Assembly (NCBI GenBank): GCA_022749755.1
Contig: CM040443.1
Span: 2,147,191 to 2,211,190, forward strand
Reading direction: 5' to 3'
DNA: 64,000 bases
Source of the DNA: Azadirachta indica
Lineage: Eukaryota > Streptophyta > Magnoliopsida > Sapindales > Meliaceae
Shown one piece after another: positions 1 through 12,369 of the stretch. The notes under the pieces were generated by a model. The model was given only the letters and a program-made list of their open reading frames with translations. It ran no database searches and was not told the origin of the DNA. Each line of letters starts with the position of its first letter. Position 1 is the first letter of the stretch. Both the position numbers and the translations under genes were made by a program.

Positions 1-1017
1 GATTTGAAACAACATGATTTGATAAAACAAAAATACTCAATTGATATCAATAAAATAATAAACTTATAGTTATTGAATTCATTTATTTTTCTTTTCATAT
101 TTCATTTTTTCTATTTATGGAACAAAATATTTTTCTACAAAATTATCAAAAAACATTAAACTCAAAATTTGATTTAATATATTTTCTTTAACTTTTATTA
201 ATTCTATTAAAAATTGGATCATAATTTACTATTGTGTTTATTTATTTTTCTATTGACATATATTAATAAAAAAAAGAAGTAAATGTATTAATCAAATTTG
301 ATATTTTATTTTAATAAAATTATTATAAACTATAATATTTTATATGAATTGTTTCAATCAAATTGATGATTGTTGCAAATTAGTTTATTCTCATCAATTA
401 TTTTATGAAAAGATTAAATATTTATTTTCATTATATTATTTCGATGCTATGTGAAATGGTGATTCATATAAAAAAATTAATTATATTATTATTGATAAGA
501 TATAATTTGCTTTTTGATATTATGAAATTTGATGAGAAATCAACAATTGATGATAATTTTTTAATAATTAAAAAATTGATAATTGTAGAAGGTAATTTTT
601 GTTAAATACTTTAAATATGTATTCAAGTCAATAAATTTAATATTTTCAAAATTTATTATTAAATTTAGTAATATTAAACTATTGTAGAATCAAATTATTA
701 TATATTTTTTAAAATCCTAAATAGTGAATTATATACATATATAAATTCATATTAAATATTTTAATAAGTTTTAATAATATTCTAGCGTTATATATATATA
801 TATCCTAAATACTTAATAAATTTAATAATATTTGTAATAATATAAATTGAATATGCATTCTAATTAAATAGTTTTATTTACTTATTTTATTTAATAAGTA
901 AAAGTGGTCTAACATTAAGTAGTGTTTTAAATTTTCTTAAAGTCTTAAGTTCAAATCCTTAAATTTGTAATATTTGCATCTAATTTTTAAAGTCAAACGG
1001 GGTGAATGTTAGGCTCC
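1..1017. other. AT-rich spacer, no gene seen
   Basis: Very AT-rich sequence with short A/T runs and a small TA microsatellite near 790-803. The only open frame of note (405-605) has the Ile/Lys/Leu/Phe/Asn composition of random AT-rich DNA and no recognisable domain, so I do not call it a gene. Confidence 0.6.
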
Positions 1018-1025
1018 CAATTTGG

Positions 1026-2093
1026 TAGGGATGACGATTTTCTCGACAGGGTAGTTTTTTAAAATATTCTGGGATCAGGTTAGGGATAGAGACGAAAATT
1101 CATCCTTGTTTAAAAACCAGGGCGAAGACGAGCATGGGCTTTTTCCCTCCGCCCATCCCCAATTCCCCAAATTTAAATTCAAATTTTACTTCGATAATTA
1201 CGTAAATATTCATTTTATTTAGTAAATAATTATAAAATTTTTATAGTTTTCATTTTAATCAAACAAGTCTTTCAAATAAGTTTATAATTTTTTTAATTTA
1301 GTCAATTAATTCCTTGGTAAATGATAAATATTTACCAAAATTTTAATTTAATCAATTTTAAAATTATATTAAAATCATTTTCACAAGAAAAAAATTTGTT
1401 AAAAGAATTAAAAATTAATAAAAATTTAATAGTTAATTTAGAAAATAAATTTTGATAAATAAAAATAATAAATTAATATCAAATAAGATAATTAATTTGT
1501 AATTAATGAATTAATATGTTGTAATGTAGTAATATAAGATTAACAAACGAATAAATTCTTAAAATTTTCTTTTTCTCTTTTACCAAACAAAATATTCTTA
1601 TACAAAATCATTTAAAAAAACTCTAAGATTTTCTCTTTTTCTTCATATTTCATTTTCTAAGAATAATTTAATATATTTTTCTAACTTTATCAATTTTATA
1701 AAAAATTATATCGTATTTTAATATTTTAAATATATTTTTGTGATACTTGGAATTTTTATTAATATACTCTTTATTTTGAAAATTTTATATTATATATATA
1801 TTAACAAATATAACTAATTAAGTCAATTTTTATAAATGTATTCATGTAATCATACAATAGTAGTCAATTTTTATAAATTTTTATTTTTTTAAGAAGTCAA
1901 ATGGGGTTAATCGAGGGCCGAGGGCTGGCAGGGATCCTCGGCCCGAATTGAGGACATCCCCACCCATCCTTGGTTTGCCTAAATTGGAGATGGGTCGAGG
2001 ATGGGGATCCATGGCCCAACTAGAGCTGGCCCAATGAGGGTCGAAGGCGAGGATTGGAGGTGTCATCTCATCCTTAACCCGTTGCCATCCCTA
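1026..2093. mobile_element. hAT-like non-autonomous DNA transposon
   Basis: The left end reads TAGGGATG and the right end is its reverse complement (CATCCCTA). It is flanked by an 8-bp near-perfect direct repeat, CAATTTGG (1018-1025) and CAAATTGG (2094-2101). An 8-bp target duplication with a TAGGG-type terminus is the hAT signature. The subterminal parts (about 1030-1160 and 1890-2090) are strikingly GC-rich, with alternating runs of G and C that partly complement each other. The middle is ordinary AT-rich DNA. No transposase is encoded, so it would depend on an enzyme made elsewhere. The open frame at 1881-2066 is a translation of the subterminal repeat, not a protein. Confidence 0.7.
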
Positions 2094-2101
2094 CAAATTG
2101 G

Positions 2102-2284
2102 TGAGTTGCCATGCAAGGTTTGTAGTGGCTAGGCTTTATGGTTTATGTTGGGCTTAAAATTTAAATAAATTCGGGTTGGTCCGACACGATTACTATACAT
2201 GGCTGGACCACCTCAACTTAAAAAATTATTTCAGTTTACCATTTCTAAATGGCTGATTTAAAGTTTTGAAATGTGAGAGTTACT
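2102..2284. repeat. Dispersed repeat fragment
   Basis: Short stretch with a 'cgggttggtccgacacga' motif near 2170-2190. It resembles the subterminal sequence of the TE-like segments at 13196-13622 and 30465-31005. No termini were found. Confidence 0.25.
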
Positions 2285-4850
2285 TTTTTTTTGGTGAGAA
2301 TATTTTCAATATATTCGAATTGTTCTACAGCAAAATGGCATCTATGAAAGGAAAAATAGGACAATCATGGAGAATGCCAAATCAATACTAAAAGATAAGA
2401 TAATGCCTAACAAGTTCTAAGCAAAAGCTATATACATAGCTGTATATCTTCAAAATCGGTATTGCATCAAGGCTCTTCAAGACAAGACTCCATTAGAAAC
2501 ATGGACAAGTAGCAAACCATCTGTTAAACACTTGAAAGTGTTTGGTTGCATCTGCTATATTCATATTCCTAATTAAAAGAGACAAAAATTGGAGTCAAAG
2601 GCAAGGACAGGCATCTTTATTAGCTATAACTTTCAATCTAAAGGATATAGAATTTATAACCTTGAAACTGAGAAAGTTGTAGTCAATTAAGATGTGATAT
2701 TTGATGAAGGAGCAAGTTGGGATTGGGAAGAAATGAAAGAAGAGCAATAAATGGTGCAGCCGCAGTAGCCCAATATAGCACCATCTCAAAGGAATATAGA
2801 AGAATCAGATACAGAGTTGGTACCTGCCACTCCAATTCATAATCTTGATGATTCCTAACATGAACCCACAACTCTAATCAGTCTAATACCATGGAGGAGT
2901 ATTTCATCATCACCATAATCTTCTACAAAATGCCCCACAAAGAGAGGATTTAAATTTCTTCAAGAGATTTATGAGCAATGTGAATAACGTCATGTTGTAG
3001 CAATAGAACCAACTTGGTTTGAAGAGGCAGTTCATCAAGAAGAATGAAGGCATTTATTGCAGGGAAAGATGAAAATGATAGAGAAAAATCAAACATGGGA
3101 GTTGAGAAATCTAGAGATAAAGACATTGTTGGAGTTAAATGTATTTTTAAAGCCACCAGATGGTTTTATCTAACAGCAAAAAGCAAGACTAGTAGCAAAG
3201 GGCTACCCTCAACAATTTGGAGTAGACTACAGTGACACTTTTGCTCCAGTCTCAAGAGAAGATGCTGTGAGACTTATTCTTCCACTTACAACTCAAAAGA
3301 AGTGGCCAGTATTTCAGCTTGATATTAAATCAACATTCCTCAATGGACTCCTTAAAAGAAGAAATTTTATATTGACCAGCCACCAGGATTTGAAGTGGAA
3401 AGCCAAGAGAACAAAGTTCTAAAACTGAAAAAGGCAATATATGGCCTTAAACAGGCACGAAGAGCCTGGGTACAGTAGGATAGTTTCCTACTTCCTACAA
3501 CAAGCTTTTACAGGGAGCCCAAGTGAAGCCCAAGTGAACTTACACCATATGTCAAGGTTTGTGGAAGTTCTGACAGTATTATACTCTCATTATATGTTAA
3601 TGACTTGATTGTGACAGGTAGCAATCTTGCTCAAATTCACGAATTCAAGCGACAAATGAAGGAGTTTGAAATAATAGATACGAGACTTCTATACTATTTT
3701 TCTTAGTATGGAGATCACACAAAACAATGAAGGCATTTTCATATGTCAAAAGAAATATGCATCCAAGTTGTTGGAAAGATTCAAAATGGAGGGTGCAAAC
3801 TAATTGACACTCCATTAGCGGCAAATGAGAAGCTTTCAAAGGAAGGTGGCTCATTTAAAGTTGATGCAAGGCAATATAGATGTTTGGTAGGAAGCTTGCT
3901 TTATCTCATAGCTACTAGATCAGATATCATGTTTGCCTCAAGTCTTTTCCAGATTTATGCACCATCTAGATCAGTATCATCTTGCAACAGCTAAGAGAGT
4001 GCTAAGGTATGCCAAAGCAACTATTGATTATGGAATCAAGTACACTACTGTAGAAAATGTATAATTAGTGCGCTTCAATGACAATGATTGAGCTGGCTGC
4101 GTTGATAATATGAAAAGTACATCTGGTTATGCATTTACCGTTGGCAATGGGTTATTTTCTTGGCTCACACAGAAACAAGAAACTATTGCTTAATCTACTG
4201 CAGAAGCTGAATGTATAGCATTCTATACAGTTGTAAATCAAACTGTTTGGCTAAGAAGGATTCTGGAAAATATGGGAAAAGTTCAAGATCAACCCACAAA
4301 GCTGTATTGTGATAGCAAATTCGCTATGGCCATTGCCAAGAATCCAGTCCAGCACAAAAGAACCAGGCACATTATGATTAAATTCCATTTTATTAGAGAA
4401 GCATAAAGCATAAAGCAAGTCAGCTAGGAGCATTGTAGCAGTCAAGAGCAAATTGTTGACATATTTGCCAAGGATAAAATTTGAATACTTCAGAAATAAG
4501 CTTGGAGTTTGCAAGAAGAGCATCAAGGAGGAATGTTGAAATTGAGTCTCTTCTAGCAAATGTTAGAAATATCCAGAATTTTGACCAAGTTTAGGGATAA
4601 TAATTCAGTAATTTGTTGTTCTGAATAATTTTAATTATAACTAGACTAAGATAGTCAAACTAGATAAATCTAGAGCTAGAATATTCAGGTAATAAAAAGG
4701 GAAGAAAAAGAAGAATCTAGAATAACCTTAACAGCTGGTATAAATATATCTAAACATGCTGATTGTGTATTGAATGAATGAATCACAATTTCCTGAATTA
4801 TCATCTCTCTTTCTTACTCTCTAAACACAATAACTTTGCACCATTGGCAG
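2285..4850 (+). mobile_element. Ty1/copia retrotransposon remnant, 5'-truncated
   Basis: Translating the plus strand across several frames gives, in order: the end of integrase (ERKNRTIMENAKS near 2341-2385), the GKR-type linker (FGCICYIHIP near 2540), reverse transcriptase (KGYPQQFGVDYSDTFAPVSR near 3197-3256, the YGLKQAR-like block near 3440, the catalytic region near 3590) and RNase H (TSGYAFTVGNGLFSW near 4120; STAEAECIAF near 4195; LYCDSKFAMAIAKNP near 4303). Many stops and frameshifts break the frame. The catalytic YVDD box reads YVND. Gag, protease and most of integrase are missing on the left. A purine tract at about 4526-4533 leads into TGTTGAAATTG, the expected start of the 3' LTR. 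The element is dead. Confidence 0.9.
4534..4840 (+). repeat. Probable 3' LTR of the copia remnant
   Basis: Begins TGTTGAAATTGAG directly after the polypurine tract AGGAGGAA and follows the RNase H region. Its right end is uncertain; the sequence loses LTR character near 4830-4850. There is no matching 5' LTR in the window, consistent with 5' truncation. Confidence 0.5.
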
Positions 4851-4907
4851 TAACACACATAAAAACACTAAAAAGTTTAGACTAAATCGATTAGAGGGTT
4901 TTAGTTT

Positions 4908-6535
4908 TTTTTTAGGGATATTATAATCTAACCCTTAGCTTTTGAGAAAAGAGCAAATATTCCCTAGGTTTTTAGAGAGTGTTAGATACCGAGGTGTGAC
5001 TATGTCACTATTATCATATTTGAATATCATAAAATGTGTCAATAGAGATACTAAACAAAATTTAGGTAAGCGGAGAATTTAAAGAGAGGAAGGATAAATC
5101 AGGGGAGTAGGGGATTCCAAAAGGGATTTCTGAAAACTCTTTTTGGATTTCTTACATATAATTAAGTAGTGGTAAAACAAAAAAAAACATAAATGAAAAA
5201 GAAATGGAAAGTTGTGCAAATAGAACTTCTTTAGTTTTGAGAAAATAAGAAGATTTGATATCCTTTACTTTAACCCCGTTAATTTAACTTCTTAAGATAT
5301 TAACATTTTTATCCTAAATTTAATCAAAATAACAAAAGAGTATATACTTTTCTCACTATTAACAATCCAATACCCATCATTTTTAATATATTTGGCACTA
5401 AAATATTAATTTAGAAAGTTTATTCTATTTTACTATTTTCAATAAACATTTCAAAAATTATTTATTTAAATTAAAATATTAACAATTAATTTAGATAAAA
5501 TTATATATTAAAATGCTTCTAAATCATAAGAATTTTTAAATTAAATATGTATAACATTTTATTTATATTAGTTTTATTGTATTTTCTTAAAAAAATTATC
5601 AAGCACATAATTGATGTAAATAAAAAAGTATATAAATACATACTGTTTTTATTACAAATAAAAATAATCAAAATTTTCTTTTAAAATTTTTAATCAAAAT
5701 TATGTTAAACAATTAAAAAATATAAAAATATATATTATTCATTATATTGACACAATATTAAATTTAATTCATATATTATAATTTTTTATTTTTGTTTTAT
5801 TGAAAATTTTCTGATATTCTATATTTTGTTAACTTATCGTTAATATTTTAATTTGAATAAAAAATTAAATATTTTTTCAAAAGTGAGAAAAATGTATAGG
5901 AATATTTAAATAAGTTAGGCTAAACCTATAAAAATATTTTGTGGTAAAAAAAGAGAATAATAAATTACAATATGTGAACTTAAATTTCTTATTGTGTCAA
6001 TAAAAATAATATAAAAGAAAATACCCATTGCCCCCCTATATTTTTAGCTAATGTCCCATTACCCTCTTATATTTTCTGTAATACGCCATCACTCCCCCCC
6101 TGAATTTGATTTTGCCCTATAATATTTCTAATATTTTTTATTTTACCATTTATAAATTAATTGAACTGAAAAGTAAAATCAGAAAAAAAAATAAGAATTA
6201 GGAGGGTGATGGGATATTACAAAAAATATAGGGGGGTAATGAAATATTGGTTAAAAAATTAGGAGGGTAATGAGTATTCGCCTTAAAATAAACCCTTTTA
6301 AGTTTAACATTTTAGTACTAAATATTGAAATATCTTAGAAATAATGGGGACTGAATTGTCAATAATGAGACAAGTATATTCTGTTTTGTTATTTCAATTA
6401 CATGTAAGGGTTACAATAATAGTACTTTAATAGGACAAACTAACTAAAATCTTATTTTATGGAATACTTTTTAAAAACTTAAGGGGTATTTGCTCTTTTT
6501 CTAAAAGTTAAAAAGGATATATTACAATGTCTTCT
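4908..6535. mobile_element. Long foldback (inverted-repeat) element
   Basis: Two pairs of segments are reverse complements by eye. 4910-4975 pairs with about 6466-6533; both carry 'gagaaaagagcaaata' or its complement next to 'ttttta'. 5318-5415 pairs with about 6300-6405; shared blocks include AATAACAAAA, ATATACTT.TCTCA and ACTAAAAT.TTAA. The left arm has about 280 bp more than the right between the two pairs. No transposase is present. This fits a long-TIR non-autonomous DNA transposon or foldback. A second small inverted-repeat element lies in its centre. Exact termini and target duplication are not clear. Confidence 0.5.
6015..6285. mobile_element. MITE with ~85-bp terminal inverted repeats
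   Basis: Left arm 6018-6105 (blocks TACCCATTGCCCCCCTATAT and CCCATCACTCCCCC-like) is the imperfect reverse complement of right arm 6195-6284 (AGGAGGGTGATGGGATATTAC, then TATAGGGGGGTAATG). The loop between them is about 90 bp. The element is short, non-coding and fold-back, and it sits within the loop of the larger 4908-6535 inverted repeat. Confidence 0.6.
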
Positions 6536-7920
6536 TTTTTTAATTTTTTATTTACGTCAATTAAATTACTATAATACTATTATACATTTAAAACTGTTAT
6601 AAATTGTTTTAAAAACTCTTTTAAAACGTATTACAAACCGTTTTCTTTTGAGGTGTTTTAAAATATCAAAAATCGTTTTACTTTTGTTTTGATAAGAAGA
6701 CTGTTTTATTAATTTTTAAATTTATAAAAAAACAGTTTTAAATAGTACTTGAATTTATAAGAGGACAATATTTAACAATTGTTAAAATTTTATAAAAAAT
6801 TTACTTTTAATAATATTTAGATATATAAGAAGACAGTTTTTAACAGTTATTAAAATTTTTAAAATTATAATTCTTAAAATAACAATAAAAATGGTTATTA
6901 TAACAATATTCGATTAAATAAAAATTAATTTATCAGAAAATAAACATATACATATATGTATATATGTATATATAATACATGTACAAGACAATAATATCAC
7001 TTAATAGTTCATACATATGTCTATCTTATTAATTGTTAAAAATATATTAAAAATGGTTAAAAAAAAGTCTAAATAAAAGAGTTCGTATCATTACAAATTG
7101 CAAATATAAACAGTAGCACAACAAAAGTAGATCATGAACCAGAAACAACAGCAAGCTGATGTTAGATATCACATACATAACTGTTTTATCTACTAATTAT
7201 AAAACTAAAAATAGTCGCTGTAAAAGAAACAAGTATCTCCCAACAACATTATTTACAGCAGTAAATTTACAACTTTATCAATAGTTAGCTGAAACAACAA
7301 TAAACTATAGCAGAAACGGTTACAGCAAAGTAACATTAAGAGAAGAAAATAGCAGAAAAAGAAAAAACACATCTAATAACAGGAAGCAGAACCAGCAACA
7401 AGCAGTCAAGCAGTAGGGAGCTTGGTAATTAACAAGTAGCAACCTTGTCTTTCGTAGTCTTTACCATAGTTTTAAGTCAATGCACTTATCAATTAATTTA
7501 TGACTTAATACATTGAATAAAAAGTAGATCAAGAGACCTATAACCAAATAAATCCATCAAAATTCATTGGGTAAAACTGAAAATATAATTAAAACAAAAG
7601 AATAAAAAAATACAATTATTTCAATTACAAAATTGACAAAATAAATTCAGCCCAATCTTTTCTCATCTCATCTATCTCTTCTTATTTGTATGAACATTTT
7701 TTTTTTTGGAACACACAAGATATTACACATAATGAAATTAAAATAAAATAACATTAGAAGTCATGCATGTTATAAAAAATTAATAAAATAGGTAAAATTA
7801 ATAATTGCAAAGTTATAATTCTAACCTTTTATTGGATGAAAATATTTGGATCTTCAATAATATCTTTCATATACTTCATTACATAATACCCACACTCTGA
7901 ATTTGTGGGTGATTATTAGG
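6536..7920. other. AT-rich spacer with degenerate subterminal-type repeats
   Basis: Between about 6580 and 6900 a loose motif recurs ('gacagtttttaacagtt', 'ggacaatatttaacaattgtt', 'aaacagttttaaat'). This resembles subterminal repeats of a DNA transposon, perhaps linked to the CACTA relic on the right. 6945-6975 is a TA/CATA microsatellite. No coding potential recognised. Confidence 0.35.
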
Positions 7921-7921
7921 A

Positions 7922-9700
7922 CACTACCAAAAATAAAAAAAAAACATAATAAAATCGAATATTTTTTAACAACATAAAACAACAAAAAAATATTGTTCAA
8001 ATAGTAAAAATCTAAATTATTTTCTTTTAGAAAATCATATGAAGATGGTGTGTATATATATAGCATATTAGCATATTAGTTGGTAAATGTTGTACCGCGT
8101 GTGTTTGTTTTTTTTTTTTTAATGTGTAAGTACTAATTTGATTGATATATGAAATGAAAAAATTCAAAGTACATACCAATTATAATTATATCATTCATTG
8201 GATTATTCTTAAAATGATTCAAATGATTGATGAGTTACTTCAATTTTGGACCTAACTCTAGTTTTAAAGAATTCCTAGTTTTCAATTCCATTCATTTAAT
8301 ATTTCATGCTAATTTAAATTGATCAATAATCAATAATATTTTTCTTTTGAGACATTTGCAATAAACAATGATAGACCATTGTTTAACAACTCATATTTAT
8401 GGAATTATTGCCATATGAATAGATACACGTATATTTTCATTTAATGGAATTCTGTGTATAGTGGCTTTTGGATCATTTGTTGGCATAATTGCACCATGAG
8501 CTACTATATTCTCTTTGTTGCCAATAGTAAGCTTGCATAATTTTTCCTTTCAAATGTCACATTCATTTCATTAAAAAGATGTTATACAACAAGATACAAA
8601 TATTATATATATATATAGTGAATAAGTAAAAATTTATTACCCTTATAGTTATATCACCATTAGCTTGATATTGTACTTCCATGTTTGTCTCATGACTAGT
8701 CATCTTGACGGTTGTATCACAATTAGCTTGATTAGAACTCTTGATTTTTGGGTTACTTGTTTTTAATGCTTCTAATTCACTTTGTATTGATTTCAACTTT
8801 TCTTGCATTTGTTGATTTTCTTCCAACATCCTCTTATTTTGTTCAATCAACAAATGCACAGCTCTTGCATTATCTTTTGTTGCTCCTCAAACTAATGATT
8901 ACATTTTGGCATGTAAAAATAACTAGATTGAGTGATGGAATAACCAACTCCTCTAACACTTCCTGAATGCTCAAGAGTTTGTAATGCCATTGTAAGAATG
9001 TCATTGTTGCCATCAACATAAACATTCCTCAATTTAACTTGTTCCATAATTTTTTCCTATCAAAAGTATAGACAAATAGTTTATTTTTTAAAAAAAAGAA
9101 TTAAGATGAAAGCCAATATAAATAAAAACTTTTAATGAAAATTAAATACTTTTTATTTAATTATTAATATAAATTATATATAAATAAGTGCAACATTAAT
9201 AATAAACTTACAATTCTTTCTGCACATAATTTGACATTCTCGTTATCATATTCTCTTTTATTTTTATGAGCAAGCATTCAAATAACGGAACGGTTAATTT
9301 GTTCATTTGTTTCAAGTTCACGTATCTGTAGACATTCAAATCCAAATTTGTAAAATACTTTACATTAAATAAATTGATCAACAATTTAAACACTAACCAA
9401 TTCATCTTCCTTATTTGCATATCAAGACCTGAAAGTCGATATCTATACTTGTTTTGTCTCTGCCTCTCTTGTTGAACTTTTCTACTCTTTACAAATGATT
9501 GCCAATGTGATTGTTCAATAAATTTATAGTGTGTTGGTGATTTTTTTAAACTAGCAGGGTCATTTCTGTGTGGCAATATATATTTCGATTTAAGACAATT
9601 TTTAAAAGTTTTCCATCTTCTTGTTGTTCTAGATAAAGCCTTTTTCTTATAAGCTTTATCAATACCACACGCCATCTACAAACAATAGCATGAAATAAAA
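7922..9700 (-). mobile_element. CACTA (En/Spm) transposon relic
   Basis: Contains a broken Transposase_24-type gene on the minus strand. A candidate terminus, CACTACCAAAAAT, lies at about 7922-7934, the sequence expected at a CACTA-family end. I could not find a matching inverted copy on the right; an LTR at 9765-10781 lies close to the gene's 5' side and may have disrupted it. The outer limits are therefore tentative. Confidence 0.5.
8563..9675 (-). pseudogene. CACTA-type plant transposase (Transposase_24) pseudogene
   Basis: The 5' exon (9208-9675) gives MACGIDKAYKKKAL, then a WKTFKNCLKSKY / NDPASLKKSPTHYKFIEQ / HWQSFVKSRKVQQERQR pattern typical of the plant Ptta/En/Spm transposase family. 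After an AT-rich gap, the stretch near 8890-9048 gives DGNNDILTMALQTLEHSGS and then VRGVGYSITQSSYFYMPK, the conserved family C-terminal motif, followed by a stop. A coiled-coil-like tail (EQNKRMLEENQQMQEKLK, about 8700-8860) follows in another frame. Frame changes and stops separate these parts, so the gene is inactive. Confidence 0.75.
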
Positions 9701-9764
9701 ATTTAAAATAAATTAATTATTATAAAAAATAATAACGAAAAAATGATAATTAAGAATTGACATA

Positions 9765-10781
9765 TGTCAAACCTCAATGCAGGGATCACTTGATAGTAGA
9801 CAAAACCTGTCTATACTAATCTTCGCAACCACCTAACATAGGGTCAGTGAGCCAGGTAGGATCACATGATATTTGAAAAGGTTTTGGACCTATAACAAAG
9901 GCTCAATGGTTAACTAACATGTGTCATTGTAAGGATAAGGTAATTCTAAAGCATATAAAGAAGTGACACATGGTGGGATATCTTAGATAAGCCATTCACA
10001 ATCTGCCACGTGTCTTAGGGTTTGACCAACCTCAAAGGGAACACTCTCAAATTTAACCTACTGGAAACTAAGGGTATAGATTAAGGTTTCCTTGTCTTGG
10101 CCAATCATGGCCAAGGCTCCCCTATATAATCATACTTTTTTTCCAAGCCTCAAGACATCCTAAGAGACATCTTGGGGGGAGCATTTTGGAGACCATAGTA
10201 GGAATCATCCTCTTGTCACTTTCTTCATTTCTCTCCATAGAAACCTTAAACATACTGAAGCTTCAAGTCCTATTCATGGGTTATTGTTGAGATTGCCCAC
10301 TGTTATTACCTTTGCTCCATTAATTAGTTGTCAATTCTCCACTGTCAACCTTAGTAACTCCAACATGTGGAGTCCCCCTTGAGCTTGGTAAATGCTCCCA
10401 CGTTTTAGCCATTTCTCATGGTTTTTATTATATTAAAGCCTTTATGTCCATTATTTACCTTCTCCCTAACTTAAGCTTCGAAAAAGCGTCGCCGTAGGGC
10501 GACCCCGCTCTGACCTTATTTTTTGATCACAAGAGGGACAAGGTTCTAAGGAGTGGAAAAGAGAGACACCATATGAGACTAGACACCTTTTGGGTTTGGA
10601 CTTGCGCATATCAATTTGCATAGCTAGAAGCTGGGAGATGCAAGCTTCATCATCAGAAGCAAGCCCTAAAGACAATATTGGGCCTAGCTTAGGAGCATTT
10701 GGTATAACCTGAGCTTGGATTGAGCACTAAATAATCCCTCATTATCTAGTTTGTGAATTGGGATATTTTCCCGTATCAACA
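9765..10781 (+). mobile_element. Probable solo LTR of an LTR retrotransposon
   Basis: This block is clearly less AT-rich than its surroundings. It starts with TG (TGTCAAACC), has a TATA-like 'ctatataatc' near 10120, has CT-rich downstream sequence and ends 'cccgtatcaaca', a common 3' end of plant LTRs. No primer-binding site or coding region follows on the right, so a solo LTR is the simplest reading. A clear 5-bp target duplication was not found. The open frame at 10466-10675 on the minus strand is incidental. Confidence 0.45.
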
Positions 10782-12369
10782 ATAACAATTAATGAATATG
10801 TAATATGTTTATGTTCAAAGTTAATCACGGTTGATGTTTATATTTTTCTATTTCATATTACTGAGGAGAAAAAGAGCAGCATATAAATGTGATCGATCTT
10901 ATTACTAAGGCAAGAAATATGAAGAAATATCCTAGAAGTTGTGTATTGAATTAACTATATTCCAAATGCAAGTCCGCATTTGGAAAAGCAAGACTTATTA
11001 TCAATTTCAAATGCAAATCACTTAAGATCTATTTAATTAAATATTGAAATAATTGAATAATATTAATAATTAAGTTGTTTCTCTGTCAACGGAATTTAAT
11101 TAAAGGATTGAAAATCAATTTAACATAGGTTTAGTAACTTCGGGCCCCCTATTTATTATACAATTCAAAGCTTAAATTTGGACTTTCTTCCCCTCAACCT
11201 TTGTACAAATTAAGTAGTTAAATTTTTTTTTATTATACTCAAATACAAATTGATAATTAAAGCTTCTCCATTCTTTTTACATTTTGTTTTCATGGTATGA
11301 GAAAAATGTCAAGGAAGTATAAGAAAAATAATCCTGCTGTCTATGCTTCGCTTGTAGCCTATATAGCTTTATCAATCTGTTTATGGCCATTAGTAATAGA
11401 AAAAAAAATTCCAAATTTCTACAGTTATCCATGGTGAAAAATCTTCACAATTTAAGTTTCTTTATAAATATATATATATATATTTCCAGAATTAGCAAAT
11501 ACCTAATTAATTACATATGAAATTATTTAATAATTAGAGTTTATCTTTCAACATGTACGTATACGTTCGTTTAGTTTATTCATTTCTATAATTTAAACTA
11601 AGTTTAATTCTGGAACTCTCAATGACAAGAAGTTTATTCCATCAAAGTATGAAAGAAGGCTTAGTTCATCGGAAACTGAGGGAACCTACAGACGATAATA
11701 ATTCTCCAGTGCCAGCTAACAGCGGCAGACAAATTAATTAAAGCAATCCCATGCACGATAATTGGAACGAAATTTATACAAACTATTTTGTTTCTAATAA
11801 ATAGGTCCCTAATCTCTGTAACTGTCTCATTCTAAAACAGTACGAGAGAGAATAAAATATTATCATGAGTAAGTTGTTAAAGATATTTATACCACTCTCA
11901 AAGAGCACAATGAAGAACAATAATTTGTTCTACCCAAAAGGAAAAGTGGGAAAGAGAATATTGTTTTGCCAAAAAAAATACTAATTAATTTTATTTTATT
12001 AAAATGGTTTTATGAAATATACACCAAACCCGCAGCATGGCGTATGTAAATTTTTTTATTCTCTTGCTATTTTTTTATTCTCATAATTGTAATTTATGTA
12101 GGCAAAACAAAAAAGAAATTAAAAATATAAAATTAATAAAAATTATTATTGTCAATAATACATATTTTATTGTTTTCCCCTGTGTTAATTATAATTTAAT
12201 ATTTTGGACAAGCTTCTAACTCGCATTGTCATTAATTCTTGTCAATTTTTAATTGTCTTTTATTTTTGGCATTTTATGCATCTTAGTTTCTTTAACTATT
12301 TATTCATATAATTTTCAGTTTAATATACTTTATTATGTTTGAATGGAAATTTTATGTAACAAATTAAGT
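10782..12369. other. Spacer, no gene seen
   Basis: AT-rich sequence with a TA microsatellite near 11470-11485. 11640-11770 is less AT-rich but has no recognisable coding frame on either strand. The open frame at 12037-12219 is AT-driven. Confidence 0.5.

Noticed and set aside
4251..4559. 102-residue minus-strand frame.
   Set aside because: It is antisense to the copia RNase H region, whose motifs are clear on the plus strand.
10466..10675. 69-residue minus-strand frame with better composition than most.
   Set aside because: It lies inside the LTR-like block and shows no recognisable motif.
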